NCBI RefSeq assembly: GCF_003201815.1
Contig: NZ_QJKB01000001.1
Coordinates: forward strand, 1,054,001-1,118,000
Direction: 5' to 3'
DNA from: Undibacterium pigrum
GTDB taxonomy: Bacteria; Pseudomonadota; Gammaproteobacteria; Burkholderiales; Burkholderiaceae_D
DNA: 64,000 bases
The notes beneath the pieces are model-generated. The model saw nothing but the letters and a program-made list of their open reading frames with translations, did not search any database and had not been told where the DNA came from. Both the position numbers and the translations under genes were made by a program. The first letter of the stretch is position 1. The number at the start of each line of letters is the position of its first letter. Positions 52,233 through 61,693 of this stretch are shown piece by piece.

Positions 52233-54305
52233 ATGCAAAAGAAATTCTTATTTCTGAGTCTGGCGAGTCTGGCGAGTCTGTCGACTCCCGCGATGTCCTT
52301 CGCGGCGGAAGGCATGTGGACCCTGGACAATCTGCCCATCACCAGACTGCAGGCAGAATATGGTTTCAAGCCCTCAGCAGAATGGATTAAAAACACCATG
52401 TTAAGCTCGGTCAAGCTACCGGGCTGCTCTGGCTCTTTTGTCTCCAGGGATGGTCTGGTCATGACCAACCATCATTGCGCCTCCAACTGTATAGAGCAGT
52501 TGTCGACCGCCAAACAAAATTATGTAGAAAACGGCTTTCTGGCAAAGAAACGTGAAGAAGAACAAGTTTGCCCAGCACTGGAATTAAACCGTCTGGAAGA
52601 TATCAGCGATGTGACAGATGAGATCAAGAAAGCCACCGCAGGCCTCGAAGGCAAAGAATTCAAGCAGGCACAAAATGCCATTAACGCCAAACTTACCTCA
52701 GCCTGTGTAGGCGAAGACAAAGAAAAAACCCGCTGCGATATAGTCGATCTTTATCATGGTGGCCGCTACCATCTGTACAAATATCACCGCTATGCCGATA
52801 CCCGTCTGGTATGGGCGCCGGAGAAGTCCATCGCTTTTTTTGGTGGCGACCCGGATAACTTCAACTTCCCCCGCTATGATCTGGACATCACCATGTTGCG
52901 CGTCTATGAAAATGGCAAACCGGCAGAAATCAGGAATTTCTTCCCTTTCAGTAAAGCCGGGCCACAAGAAGGTGAAATGACGTTCATCACAGGCCACCCT
53001 GGTTCCACTCAGCGCCAATTGACCATGGCACAATTGACAAGCTTGCGTGACATCGGTCTCATAGACAACTTGCAACACCTGGCTGAATTACGCGGTGTGC
53101 TCACACAATATAGCAAGACCAGTGCCGAAGCAGCACGTACTGCAGATCATCTCTTGTTCAGTACAGAAAACAGTTATAAAGCACGTACAGGCAGGTTAAA
53201 AACCTTGCTGGATCCGGAATTCATCGCCCGCAAGCAAGCAGAAGAAGCTGCTTTACGCTCGTTTGTCGATAGCAATCCTGAGCTCAGGTCAAAAATTAGT
53301 GGTGCATGGGACGCCATTACCAGGGCCCAGGAAAATTATCGCCAGTTGCACAGGATAAGCAGTATGGCAGAAGGTGCTGCGGCTTTTTCCAGCGAGTATT
53401 TTCACATAGCCCGTAATCTGGTTCGCGCTGCAGATGAAAAATTGAAAAGCAATGCCGATCGCCTGCCTGAATTTACCGATGCACGTCTCCCGGCCGTGCA
53501 ACAAACAGTATTTTCAAAAGCACCAATTTACCCTGAGTTTGAAAAAGTCAAACTGTCGCACTCCCTGTCCAAGATGCGAGAAGATCTCGGCACCAATCAC
53601 GCATTTGTCAAACAAGTCCTGGGCAAACTCTCACCTGAGCAATTGACGGACAAGCTCGTCGGCAAAACCCGCCTGGCAGATATTGAATACCGCAAAAACT
53701 TGTGGAATGGCGGCAAGGAAGCCATCATTCAGTCTGACGATCCCTTCATCAAACTGGCCCTGGCTGTCGATGCTGAGTCGCGAAATATACGCAAGCGCAT
53801 GGAACAGGAAGTACAGTCAGTGGTGCAAAAGAACTCTGAGTTGATTGCACAAGCACGCTTTTTGCAAACTGGCACTGGCGCATATCCTGATGCCACCGGC
53901 ACCCTGCGCCTGTCTTATGGTGAGGTCAAAGGCTGGGAGTCAGGTGGGAGCATGGTCAACCCGTTTACCAATTTTGCTGGCGCATTTGAACATGAAACCG
54001 GTGCCTATCCTTTTGCCCTGCCTGCATCATGGCATGCTGCGAAAAGCAAGCTGAACCTGCAACAAGCCTATAATTTCGTGACCAACAACGACATCATAGG
54101 CGGCAATTCTGGCAGCCCGCTCATTAACAGGAATGGTGAAATTGTCGGCCTGGTCTTTGATGGCAATATTCATTCTTTAGGTGGCGCATTCTGGTTTGAT
54201 GAACGCAGCAACCGCGGCGTTGCCATCCATAGCGGCGGCATACTGGAAGCCATGGATAAAATTTATCATGCCAAGGAATTACTGAAGGAATTGAGCAGCA
54301 AGTAA
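52233..54305 (+). CDS. S46-family dipeptidyl peptidase
   Basis: A 690-residue serine peptidase of the DPP7/DPP11 family, secreted by a signal peptide ending near SFAA. Catalytic motifs are MTNHHCASN (His80/81), an Asp in the N-terminal domain, and S626 in GGNSGSPLINRNGE. S46 enzymes remove dipeptides from the N-terminus of oligopeptides in the periplasm. The residue that sets DPP7 or DPP11 specificity could not be assigned with confidence. It lies with the M3 and ABC/M1 genes in a peptide-breakdown cluster. Confidence 0.92.
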   Translation: MQKKFLFLSLASLASLSTPAMSFAAEGMWTLDNLPITRLQAEYGFKPSAEWIKNTMLSSVKLPGCSGSFVSRDGLVMTNHHCASNCIEQLSTAKQNYVENGFLAKKREEEQVCPALELNRLEDISDVTDEIKKATAGLEGKEFKQAQNAINAKLTSACVGEDKEKTRCDIVDLYHGGRYHLYKYHRYADTRLVWAPEKSIAFFGGDPDNFNFPRYDLDITMLRVYENGKPAEIRNFFPFSKAGPQEGEMTFITGHPGSTQRQLTMAQLTSLRDIGLIDNLQHLAELRGVLTQYSKTSAEAARTADHLLFSTENSYKARTGRLKTLLDPEFIARKQAEEAALRSFVDSNPELRSKISGAWDAITRAQENYRQLHRISSMAEGAAAFSSEYFHIARNLVRAADEKLKSNADRLPEFTDARLPAVQQTVFSKAPIYPEFEKVKLSHSLSKMREDLGTNHAFVKQVLGKLSPEQLTDKLVGKTRLADIEYRKNLWNGGKEAIIQSDDPFIKLALAVDAESRNIRKRMEQEVQSVVQKNSELIAQARFLQTGTGAYPDATGTLRLSYGEVKGWESGGSMVNPFTNFAGAFEHETGAYPFALPASWHAAKSKLNLQQAYNFVTNNDIIGGNSGSPLINRNGEIVGLVFDGNIHSLGGAFWFDERSNRGVAIHSGGILEAMDKIYHAKELLKELSSK

Positions 54306-54330
54306 TACTCCTTATATACAAAAATATGAT

Positions 54331-54363
54331 AGCCACGCAAGCCAAGCTTGAGTGGCTTTTTTT
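54331..54363 (+). terminator. Terminator of the S46 peptidase gene
   Basis: AGCCAC pairs with GTGGCT around a loop that itself can pair (CAAGCC region), followed by seven T residues. Confidence 0.82.
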
Positions 54364-54392
54364 ACCATTAATTCCATGACAGGCAAACACCT

Positions 54393-54434
54393 TTGATCCT
54401 GATCAACAGCAGCCTCCTGCGGCCAAAGTAAAGT
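54393..54434 (+). promoter_or_regulatory. FNR/Anr class II promoter of the haemerythrin gene
   Basis: A perfect TTGAT-CCTG-ATCAA box (54393-54406) is centred 41.5 bases before an inferred start near 54441. TAAAGT at 54429-54434 falls exactly at the -10 position. This is textbook class II FNR spacing and predicts induction when oxygen is low. Confidence 0.85.
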
Positions 54435-54462
54435 AGCAAAAAGAATAGCAAGGAGGCCCACC

Positions 54463-55062
54463 ATGTCCATCAGAAATATTTACCCTGCTTCGCTACGCGT
54501 CATACAGGATGAACACGAACATTTGTCTTCAGTCATACAAGGCATGCGTTATTTCGTCCGGCAAATTGAGAGTGGCGGCAATGCACCCGATTTGAAGGTG
54601 TTCCGTGCCATGCTTTACTACATCATGGAATATCCCGAAAAAATCCATCATCCCAAGGAAGATCTGTATCTGTTCGCCAAAATCAAGGAAAGAACACATC
54701 AACTCGATAGTGAGCTGGATGCCTTAAGCGCGCAACATAGCATGGGTGAATTAATGGTGCATGGCCTGTTCCAGGCCTTGCTGGATTATGAATTTGGTGG
54801 CAAACCTGCTTTTACACGCTTCCACGATCTGGTAGAACAATACGCACTTTTTTATTTCGCCCATATGCGTGCGGAAGAGGAGCGCATCATGCCTGTGGCC
54901 AGACAAGTACTCAATGAGCAAGACTGGAAAGAAGTCGACGCCGCCTTCCTCGAAAATCGCAAAATGCTGGATGATGCTGGAGAACGTTACAAATACGAGC
55001 AATTATTCTCACTCATCGTCAATATTTCACCCGCACCTATCGGCGTCGGTGACCCTATATAG
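54463..55062 (+). CDS. Haemerythrin domain protein
   Basis: A 199-residue all-helical protein with di-iron ligands in order: His in IQDEHEHLSSV, His/Glu in PEKIHHPKEDLYLF, His in AQHSMGELMVHGLF, and FAHMRAEEERIMP. Bacterial haemerythrins of this size bind oxygen or NO and often protect iron-sulfur proteins or act in repair of di-iron centres. The ribosome site AGGAGG precedes the ATG. An FNR-type promoter lies directly upstream. The 3' end faces the EamA gene with five bases between. Confidence 0.92.
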   Translation: MSIRNIYPASLRVIQDEHEHLSSVIQGMRYFVRQIESGGNAPDLKVFRAMLYYIMEYPEKIHHPKEDLYLFAKIKERTHQLDSELDALSAQHSMGELMVHGLFQALLDYEFGGKPAFTRFHDLVEQYALFYFAHMRAEEERIMPVARQVLNEQDWKEVDAAFLENRKMLDDAGERYKYEQLFSLIVNISPAPIGVGDPI

Positions 55063-55067
55063 ATAGA

Positions 55068-55961
55068 CTAGCGACGTGATGAAAGAATAATACCGCCAAC
55101 AATGCACATGAAAGCCAGCCCATGAAACACATGCGGTGTCTCACCCAGGAATGCCGATGACAAGAGCGCCGCAAACAAGGGCGTCAGATTACTAAAAAAA
55201 GCAGCAATATTTGGCCCTACTCTTTGCACACCCAGACCCCAGCAACGAAAAGCAATGACTGCCGGGCCTATGGCAACAAAAGCCAGGGCAGCAAACAAGA
55301 TCGGGCTCCAGTGTATCGCCGGTCCGGTAATAGCCCATTCTGCCGCAGAAAACAGCCCTGACCACAATACGCCAAAGCTGACTTGCGCCAGCAAGAAATC
55401 GGCCCAGTGCTTGCGTAACTCTCCGTCATTGCCACGCGTCAGCAACCAGCTGTAAATTGACCATGTAATGGTGGCGATAATCATGAAGATATCGCCAGGC
55501 ACCAGGCGCAAAGCCAGCAATTGCGCTATCTCACCACGGCTCAGGACAATCAGTACGCCAGCGATAGACAGCAGCGCCCCAGCCAATTGCCAGCGCGATA
55601 CTCTGGCCTGAAAGAACAGTCGCCCTACAATCAACATCCATACCGGCATACTGGCCGCAACCAGAGTGACATTGATCGGGGTAGAACTTTGTAAGGCCAG
55701 GTATTGCAAGGCATTGTACAAACCCACGCCCAGCAAACCTAATACGGCATAACGTCGCCAGTTACGCCATAACATACTGTCGCGACGAAAAATATGCCAG
55801 GCCAGAGGCAAGAGTATTAAGAAGGCCAGTACCCAGCGTATGAAGTTCAGGGTAATCGGTGGCACCATCTCATGTATCATGCGCCCGACAACAGCATTGC
55901 CTGCCCATAGCAATGGCGGTATGACTAGCAGGAAGATCGTTGCAGGATTGAGTTTGTGATT
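55068..55961 (-). CDS. EamA/DMT-family transporter
   Basis: A protein of about 297 residues with ten transmembrane helices in two EamA repeats. The first repeat has PPLLWAGNAVVGRMI; the second ends ALLSSAFLGETPHVFHGLAF. The substrate of this subfamily is usually an amino acid or related metabolite but is not known here. The start MNHKLNPATIF is preferred over one 17 codons earlier, which overlaps the hrpA terminator region. Confidence 0.87.
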   Translation of the reverse strand, partial: NHKLNPATIFLLVIPPLLWAGNAVVGRMIHEMVPPITLNFIRWVLAFLILLPLAWHIFRRDSMLWRNWRRYAVLGLLGVGLYNALQYLALQSSTPINVTLVAASMPVWMLIVGRLFFQARVSRWQLAGALLSIAGVLIVLSRGEIAQLLALRLVPGDIFMIIATITWSIYSWLLTRGNDGELRKHWADFLLAQVSFGVLWSGLFSAAEWAITGPAIHWSPILFAALAFVAIGPAVIAFRCWGLGVQRVGPNIAAFFSNLTPLFAALLSSAFLGETPHVFHGLAFMCIVGGIILSSRR

Positions 55962-55982
55962 CATGGATTTTTGCTCGCCTAT

Positions 55983-56025
55983 AAAAAAAGCAGGCAGTAT
56001 CAGGTTGATCAACCTGTCTGCCTGC
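55983..56025 (-). terminator. Strong terminator of hrpA
   Basis: Nested pairing: GCAGGCAG (55990-55997) pairs with CTGCCTGC (56018-56025), with CAGGTTGATCAACCTG (56001-56016) as a second perfect hairpin inside. Leftward reading ends in seven T residues. Confidence 0.87.
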
Positions 56026-56088
56026 CATCAGCATACAACAAGCAAACAAGCTTTGCCTGCGGCCATGCGAATCCAACTCAAATAGCAC

Positions 56089-59000
56089 CTATCGCTGGAA
56101 ACTCTCCCACACTTTTTGCAAACGCTTGACTGACACAGGCATGGGGGTACGCAGCTCCTGGGCAAACAAGGAAACCCTGAGTTCTTCCAGCAACCAGCGG
56201 AATTCCAGCAATTTTGGATCAGCATCCGGTCCTGTCTTGCGTGGGTGACGTTGCCAGGCCTGGGCCACACTATTCCATTCAGCCAGCAACTTCTGGTCAC
56301 GCGCAGGGTCTGCACGCAACTTGTCCATACGTACTGTAATCGCCTTCAGGTAACGCGGGAAATGCGACAACTGAGTGAACTCATTTTCTGCAATAAAGTG
56401 CTTGGTTACCAGCATCTGCAATTGCGTCTGCATGTCGGCAGTTGCTTGCGCATGGGCCTTGATGCCTTGCAGCTTTTTGGGCAAGCCATGGTATTCAGCA
56501 AGTATTTGCGCCGCTGTACGGGCAATTTCATTGGCCAGCAAATTCAACCTTGCCTTACCTTCATCTCGTCGCTTATTGAATTCACCTGAATTAGCAGGCA
56601 ATGGGTTTTGCAGGAAAGCGCTTTCTATGGCGACCTGAATGATCTGGTCACGCAATTCTTCCTGCGAACCCAGAGCCATGAATTGCATGCCCATTTGCTG
56701 CAAGCCAGGGATATTTTTTTCCAGGAACTTGATCTGTTCTTTCAACTGCAAGGCAAACAGGCGTCGCATGCCTATGCGATGTATGCGCGCTGCCTCATCC
56801 GGATCATCAAACACTTCAATATGACAATGCGTGAGTTTGTCGACCAGTGCTGGATAACCAATCAGAGTTTGCTTGCCTTGCTGGACTTCCAGCAATTCTG
56901 GCAAACTGTCGAATGTCCATGCTGTCAGGTTTTCCTGCTTGAATGCCGGTACGACAGAAGCAGTCTGAACATTCGCAGTTGCAGGTTTTCCATTATTACG
57001 GACCGACTTGTCTTCTACTACAACAGCCGGTTTGGAGGCAACTGGGTTGGTATCCAGCAGCGCCAGTTTTTCGGCACTGGCAATACGCTGAAAACTCTCG
57101 CGTGCCTGACCACCAAATTCTGCCCGCAGGCTGGCCAGGTTACGCCCCATTTCCAGTTGACGACCATGCTCATCAACGACTTTGAAATTCATCGTCAAAT
57201 GCACAGGCACGGTCTCGAATTTGAAATCCGTAGTCTTGCACAGCAAGCCTTTTTGTTCGCGTATATCGGCAATCACGGCGTCAAGGAAATTGCCCTTACC
57301 GAAATCATTGCGCTCGCAAAAGCCTGCTGCATATTCCGGGATAGGCACGCAATGACGGCGTATCTTTTGCGGCAGAGACTTGATCAGCAAATGCACTTTT
57401 TCTTTGAGCATGCCAGGCACCAGCCATTCGCAGCGGTCTGCCGACACCTGATTCAGTGAAAACAAGGGTACGGTCAGGGTCACGCCATCGCGTGGACTGC
57501 CAGGCTCAAAGTGATAGCTGAGCTGCAAGGCCACACCCGAAACTTGCATGGTCTTGGGGAACAGTTCTGTGGTGACGCCAGCCGCCTCATGGCGCATCAG
57601 CTCGTCCTTGTTCAAGTACAAGAGCTTGGGGTTGGCCTTGGTCACTTCTTTATGCCATTGCTCAAACAGGACTGCATTCCACACATCGGCTGGCAAGTGC
57701 TGATCATAAAAAGCCACGATCAGTTCTTCATCGACCAATACATCTAGACGGCGTGATTTGTGTTCGAGGTTTTCTATCTCGCGCACCAGTTTTTGGTTAT
57801 ACGCAAAGAAAGGTGCGCGGGTATCAAACTCACCTTCTACCAGCGCATCGCGGATAAACATCTCGCGTGCCTCTACCGGGTGGGTTAAACCATACTGGGT
57901 GCGACGCTGGCTATATACGACCAGGCCATACAGCGTGGCGCGTTCAAAGGCAGATACCTGGCCTGCACGTTTCTCCCAGCGCGGTTCGCCATAAGATTTC
58001 TTGAGCAGATGCCCGCCTATCTTCTCCAGCCATTCTGGATTAATCTGCGCAATACAACGACCGTACAGACGTGTGGTATCAACCAGTTCAGCCGACATGA
58101 TCCAGCGCCCGGCTTTTTTGGCCAGAGTGGAACCTGGCCAGATATAAAATTTGATACCACGCGCACCCAGATAATGTGCTTCTTCATCTGACTTATAGCC
58201 GATATTGCCCAGCAAACCCGTTAGCAGAGACAGGTGCAATTGCTCGTAGGTGGCAGGTGCCTCATTCAAGCGCCAACCCTGCTCTTTTACTATCGTCAGC
58301 AATTGCGAATGCACTTCACGCCATTCACGCAAACGCATCTGGCTCAGGAAATTGGAGCGGCAATTATCTTGCAACTGACGATTGGTTTTCTTATGCTCGA
58401 TTGCATCTTCGAACCACGCCCAGATTTTCAGGTAAGACTGAAATTCAGACTTTTCATCGGCAAATTTCTTGTGCGCCATGTCGGCTGCGGCTTGCGCATC
58501 CATAGGACGGTCACGCGGGTCTTGCACTGACAAGGCAGCAGCGATAATCAACACTTCCTGCAAAGCCTGGTTGTCACGCGCTGCTAAAATCATGCGGCCT
58601 ACACGCGGGTCCAGCGGGAGTTTGGCGAGCTGCCTGCCCACCGGCGTCAACTGATTGACTTCATCCATTGCCCCCAGTTCCTGCAAGAGCTGATAACCAT
58701 CAGCAATCGCCCTGCCTGGTGGGGGTTCTATGAAGGGAAAAGTTTCTACATCCGTCAGACGCAGAGATTTCATGCGCAAGATGACGGCAGCCAGTGACGA
58801 ACGCAAAATTTCTGGTTCAGTAAATTTTGGCCTTTGCAGGTAATCCTGTTCATCGTACAAACGTATGCAGACACCAGCAGCAACGCGACCACAACGACCG
58901 GCGCGCTGATTGGCAGCAGACTGGGCCACCGCCTCTATCTGCAATTGCTCGACTTTATTGCGGTAGCTGTAGCGCTTGACGCGTGCCAGACCAGCATCAA

Positions 59001-60216
59001 CGACATAGCGTATGCCAGGCACAGTCAGCGAGGTTTCGGCAACATTGGTTGCCAGGACAATACGACGCGCATTCGAGGTCTTGAATACCCGCTCCTGCTC
59101 TTGTGCTGACAGGCGGGCAAACAGTGGCAAAATTTCTACATGCGGTGGATGGTGTTTACGCAAGGCCTCGGCAGCATCGCGAATTTCACGTTCACCTGGC
59201 AAAAACACCAGTACGTCACCAGACCCGACTCTACACAATTCATCAACGGCATCAGTAATCGCCGTCATCAAATCACGCTCTTTATCTTTTTCTGTATCTT
59301 GTATCGGGCGATAGCGTACTTCTACCGGATACAGACGGCCCGACACTTCGATGACAGGTGCAGGCTTGGGCTCGCCACCACGCGTATCAGCAAAATGATT
59401 GGCAAAGCGCTGCGCATCTATTGTGGCTGAGGTGATGATGATCTTCAGGTCACGACGCTTGGGCAGTAATTGCTTCAGGTAACCGAGCAGGAAATCAATA
59501 TTCAGGCTGCGTTCGTGCGCCTCATCGATGATGATGGTGTCATATTGCTTTAACAGCGGGTCTGTCTGGGTTTCTGCCAGCAAGATACCGTCCGTCATCA
59601 ACTTTACCGATGCGCCCTTGCTCAGGGTGTCGGTAAAACGGACTTTAAAACCTACATTTTCGCCCAGCGGCGAATTCAATTCCTGTGCAATACGCTTGGC
59701 AGTAGACGAAGCAGCAATACGGCGCGGCTGGGTATGGCCTATCAGGCCTTTTTGCCCGCGCCCCAGCTCCAGGCAGATTTTGGGTAATTGCGTGGTCTTG
59801 CCTGAACCGGTTTCGCCGCAGACAATAATGACTTGATGTTTTTGCAGAGCCTCGGCAATTTCTGCCCGCTTGCCGGATACCGGCAACTCTTCGGGGTAAC
59901 TGATTTCTGGCAAGGGATTACGAAAAGGCAGTGGGGCTTCTTCTTTGGCAGGCCCGGCCATTTTTTTCGCAGCGCCTGGACGCTTACTTTCAGTTGCCGT
60001 CGTTTTACTGCGATTCGGCTGCGGCCTTGCACTTTGCACTTTGGGAGTGCGCAGAGGCTCAGCACTGTTTTCCTTTGGCCGTTTGTTGTCAGGCGACTCA
60101 GACTTGGCAGCTGTTTCGCGCAATTGTTGTCGAAGTTCTCGCAATCCCGATAAACCATCTATCGCACTGGGCATTGCTTTTGGGGGGGAGTTTTTTGGTG
60201 TTTGATTTGAAGACAT
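56089..60216 (-). CDS. hrpA: ATP-dependent RNA helicase HrpA
   Basis: A DEAH-box helicase of about 1375 residues (E. coli HrpA is 1300). Motifs: GETGSGKTTQLPKI (Walker A), TDGILLAE, IIIDEAHERSLN (DEAH), ITSATID, and QRAGRCGR (motif VI). The long C-terminal half has OB-fold and DUF3418-type regions. HrpA unwinds RNA and is involved in ribosome rescue and fimbrial mRNA processing. The second Met is preferred as start. The first about 100 residues are low complexity. Confidence 0.95.
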   Translation of the reverse strand: MSSNQTPKNSPPKAMPSAIDGLSGLRELRQQLRETAAKSESPDNKRPKENSAEPLRTPKVQSARPQPNRSKTTATESKRPGAAKKMAGPAKEEAPLPFRNPLPEISYPEELPVSGKRAEIAEALQKHQVIIVCGETGSGKTTQLPKICLELGRGQKGLIGHTQPRRIAASSTAKRIAQELNSPLGENVGFKVRFTDTLSKGASVKLMTDGILLAETQTDPLLKQYDTIIIDEAHERSLNIDFLLGYLKQLLPKRRDLKIIITSATIDAQRFANHFADTRGGEPKPAPVIEVSGRLYPVEVRYRPIQDTEKDKERDLMTAITDAVDELCRVGSGDVLVFLPGEREIRDAAEALRKHHPPHVEILPLFARLSAQEQERVFKTSNARRIVLATNVAETSLTVPGIRYVVDAGLARVKRYSYRNKVEQLQIEAVAQSAANQRAGRCGRVAAGVCIRLYDEQDYLQRPKFTEPEILRSSLAAVILRMKSLRLTDVETFPFIEPPPGRAIADGYQLLQELGAMDEVNQLTPVGRQLAKLPLDPRVGRMILAARDNQALQEVLIIAAALSVQDPRDRPMDAQAAADMAHKKFADEKSEFQSYLKIWAWFEDAIEHKKTNRQLQDNCRSNFLSQMRLREWREVHSQLLTIVKEQGWRLNEAPATYEQLHLSLLTGLLGNIGYKSDEEAHYLGARGIKFYIWPGSTLAKKAGRWIMSAELVDTTRLYGRCIAQINPEWLEKIGGHLLKKSYGEPRWEKRAGQVSAFERATLYGLVVYSQRRTQYGLTHPVEAREMFIRDALVEGEFDTRAPFFAYNQKLVREIENLEHKSRRLDVLVDEELIVAFYDQHLPADVWNAVLFEQWHKEVTKANPKLLYLNKDELMRHEAAGVTTELFPKTMQVSGVALQLSYHFEPGSPRDGVTLTVPLFSLNQVSADRCEWLVPGMLKEKVHLLIKSLPQKIRRHCVPIPEYAAGFCERNDFGKGNFLDAVIADIREQKGLLCKTTDFKFETVPVHLTMNFKVVDEHGRQLEMGRNLASLRAEFGGQARESFQRIASAEKLALLDTNPVASKPAVVVEDKSVRNNGKPATANVQTASVVPAFKQENLTAWTFDSLPELLEVQQGKQTLIGYPALVDKLTHCHIEVFDDPDEAARIHRIGMRRLFALQLKEQIKFLEKNIPGLQQMGMQFMALGSQEELRDQIIQVAIESAFLQNPLPANSGEFNKRRDEGKARLNLLANEIARTAAQILAEYHGLPKKLQGIKAHAQATADMQTQLQMLVTKHFIAENEFTQLSHFPRYLKAITVRMDKLRADPARDQKLLAEWNSVAQAWQRHPRKTGPDADPKLLEFRWLLEELRVSLFAQELRTPMPVSVKRLQKVWESFQR

Positions 60217-60429
60217 AGCGCTGCGCATTATCCCAGATTTTTAGCTGTGCTGCGCAATGTTGTTTTTTGGCTATTTTCAAGCAAGCTACAGAGACAATTC
60301 TTTTTTTATTCTGCAAGGCAGATAAATAGTGAAATTAAATTCCCCGGAAATTTAATCTATACTGAATAAATCAAAGCTGAGATGAACTGAGCATCAATTT
60401 ACTATCCTGATACTTGCGGGGAGATTGAG

Positions 60430-61581
60430 ATGAAAACCTTGATTATTCTGTTTTTCACATGCCTGGTAACAGCTTGCGCCACACAGACAACACAAAAAGT
60501 GAGTGCGCTTCAGTTTCATGATCAAGGGTTTTCCCCAAGCAGCACACCTATAGACAGAGAAAATGTACTAACACTTAGTAAGGAAATGAAATCCTACTTG
60601 CTCGAGGAAATCATGCCGCAGCTAAGTAGACGTGGTCCACAAAGAGCTTTGTTTGAAGCCCTCTCAAGTAAACGCCAGATCAAACTGGAATATGATGCAG
60701 AAATGACACGCAATGCCGCGCAGGCCTTTGCTGCGCGCTCCGGCAACTGCCTGTCACTGGTACTCATGACTGCTGCCTTTGCAAAACAATTAGGTCTGGA
60801 TGTGCAATTTCAAAATGTCATCATCAATGAGGCATGGAGCCGCAACAATGATTTGTACTTTGCCGCTGGCCACGTCAATATCGTTCTGGGCAGGAGACCA
60901 AATTTTTTGCGCAACACGGATGAATACCATCAAAGCATGGTGATTGATTTCTTGCCACCAAGTGAAATCCTTGGACAAAAAACAGTATTGATCAGTGAAG
61001 CGACAGTAATCGCCATGTACATGAATAACCGTGCGGCAGAATTGCTGGCACAGCACAATGTCAATGATGCCTATTGGTTTGCCCGTGAGGCATTGCGTGC
61101 TGACCCCGATTTCCTGACAGCCTACAATACCCTGGGTGTTATTTATCGGCAGCATGGCGACTTCCAATTGGCAGAAAATGTATTCAAACAAATATTGGAA
61201 AAAGAACCCAATAACACTCTGACCTTAAGTAATCTGGCTGAAGTCTTACGCAAATCCGGGCAAGCACAAGAGGCACAGGTGTACATCAGTCGCCTGGAGC
61301 AATTACAACCTTATCCGCCCTTCTATTTTTTCAATCGCGGCCTGGCGGCGATGCAGCGTGGCGAGTTTACGGAAGCCAAGGTTTTATTCAAACGCGAGAT
61401 AAAACGTGACGCAAACTATGATGAATTTCATTTATGGCTGGCGCTGGCCCATTTGAAACTAGGTGAAATACCTAACGCCACTGAAGAGCTACTGTTGGCA
61501 AAGGCTAATAGCACGACCCGCAAAGCCCATGATCTGTATGCCGGAAAACTGGAACGTATCAAAGCAACTTACACACATTGA
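60430..61581 (+). CDS. Lipoprotein with transglutaminase-like and TPR domains
   Basis: A 383-residue predicted lipoprotein with lipobox LVTAC (Cys16). An intact transglutaminase-like triad is visible: C107 in RSGNCLSLVLMT, H148 in AGHVNIVL and D173 in VIDFLP. TPR repeats (about 205-370) begin at DAYWFAREALRADPDFLTAYNTLG. Membrane-anchored transglutaminase-like/TPR proteins are poorly known; peptide cross-linking or proteolysis in the periplasm is possible. It is divergent from hrpA. Confidence 0.83.
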   Translation: MKTLIILFFTCLVTACATQTTQKVSALQFHDQGFSPSSTPIDRENVLTLSKEMKSYLLEEIMPQLSRRGPQRALFEALSSKRQIKLEYDAEMTRNAAQAFAARSGNCLSLVLMTAAFAKQLGLDVQFQNVIINEAWSRNNDLYFAAGHVNIVLGRRPNFLRNTDEYHQSMVIDFLPPSEILGQKTVLISEATVIAMYMNNRAAELLAQHNVNDAYWFAREALRADPDFLTAYNTLGVIYRQHGDFQLAENVFKQILEKEPNNTLTLSNLAEVLRKSGQAQEAQVYISRLEQLQPYPPFYFFNRGLAAMQRGEFTEAKVLFKREIKRDANYDEFHLWLALAHLKLGEIPNATEELLLAKANSTTRKAHDLYAGKLERIKATYTH

Positions 61582-61693
61582 AAACGATGTGAATATTGCC
61601 AGGGATCGCAGGCAAAAAGTGAAAGCCATCAATGTGGAAAATCGACCACGTTGATTCATGATCTGTTTTCGCGTCTCAGATTATAATTGGCGG

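Noticed and set aside
56001-56016. CAGGTTGATCAACCTG considered as an FNR or other operator
   Set aside because: The half-sites TTGAT/ATCAA overlap without the 4-base spacer, and the palindrome is the inner part of the hrpA terminator.
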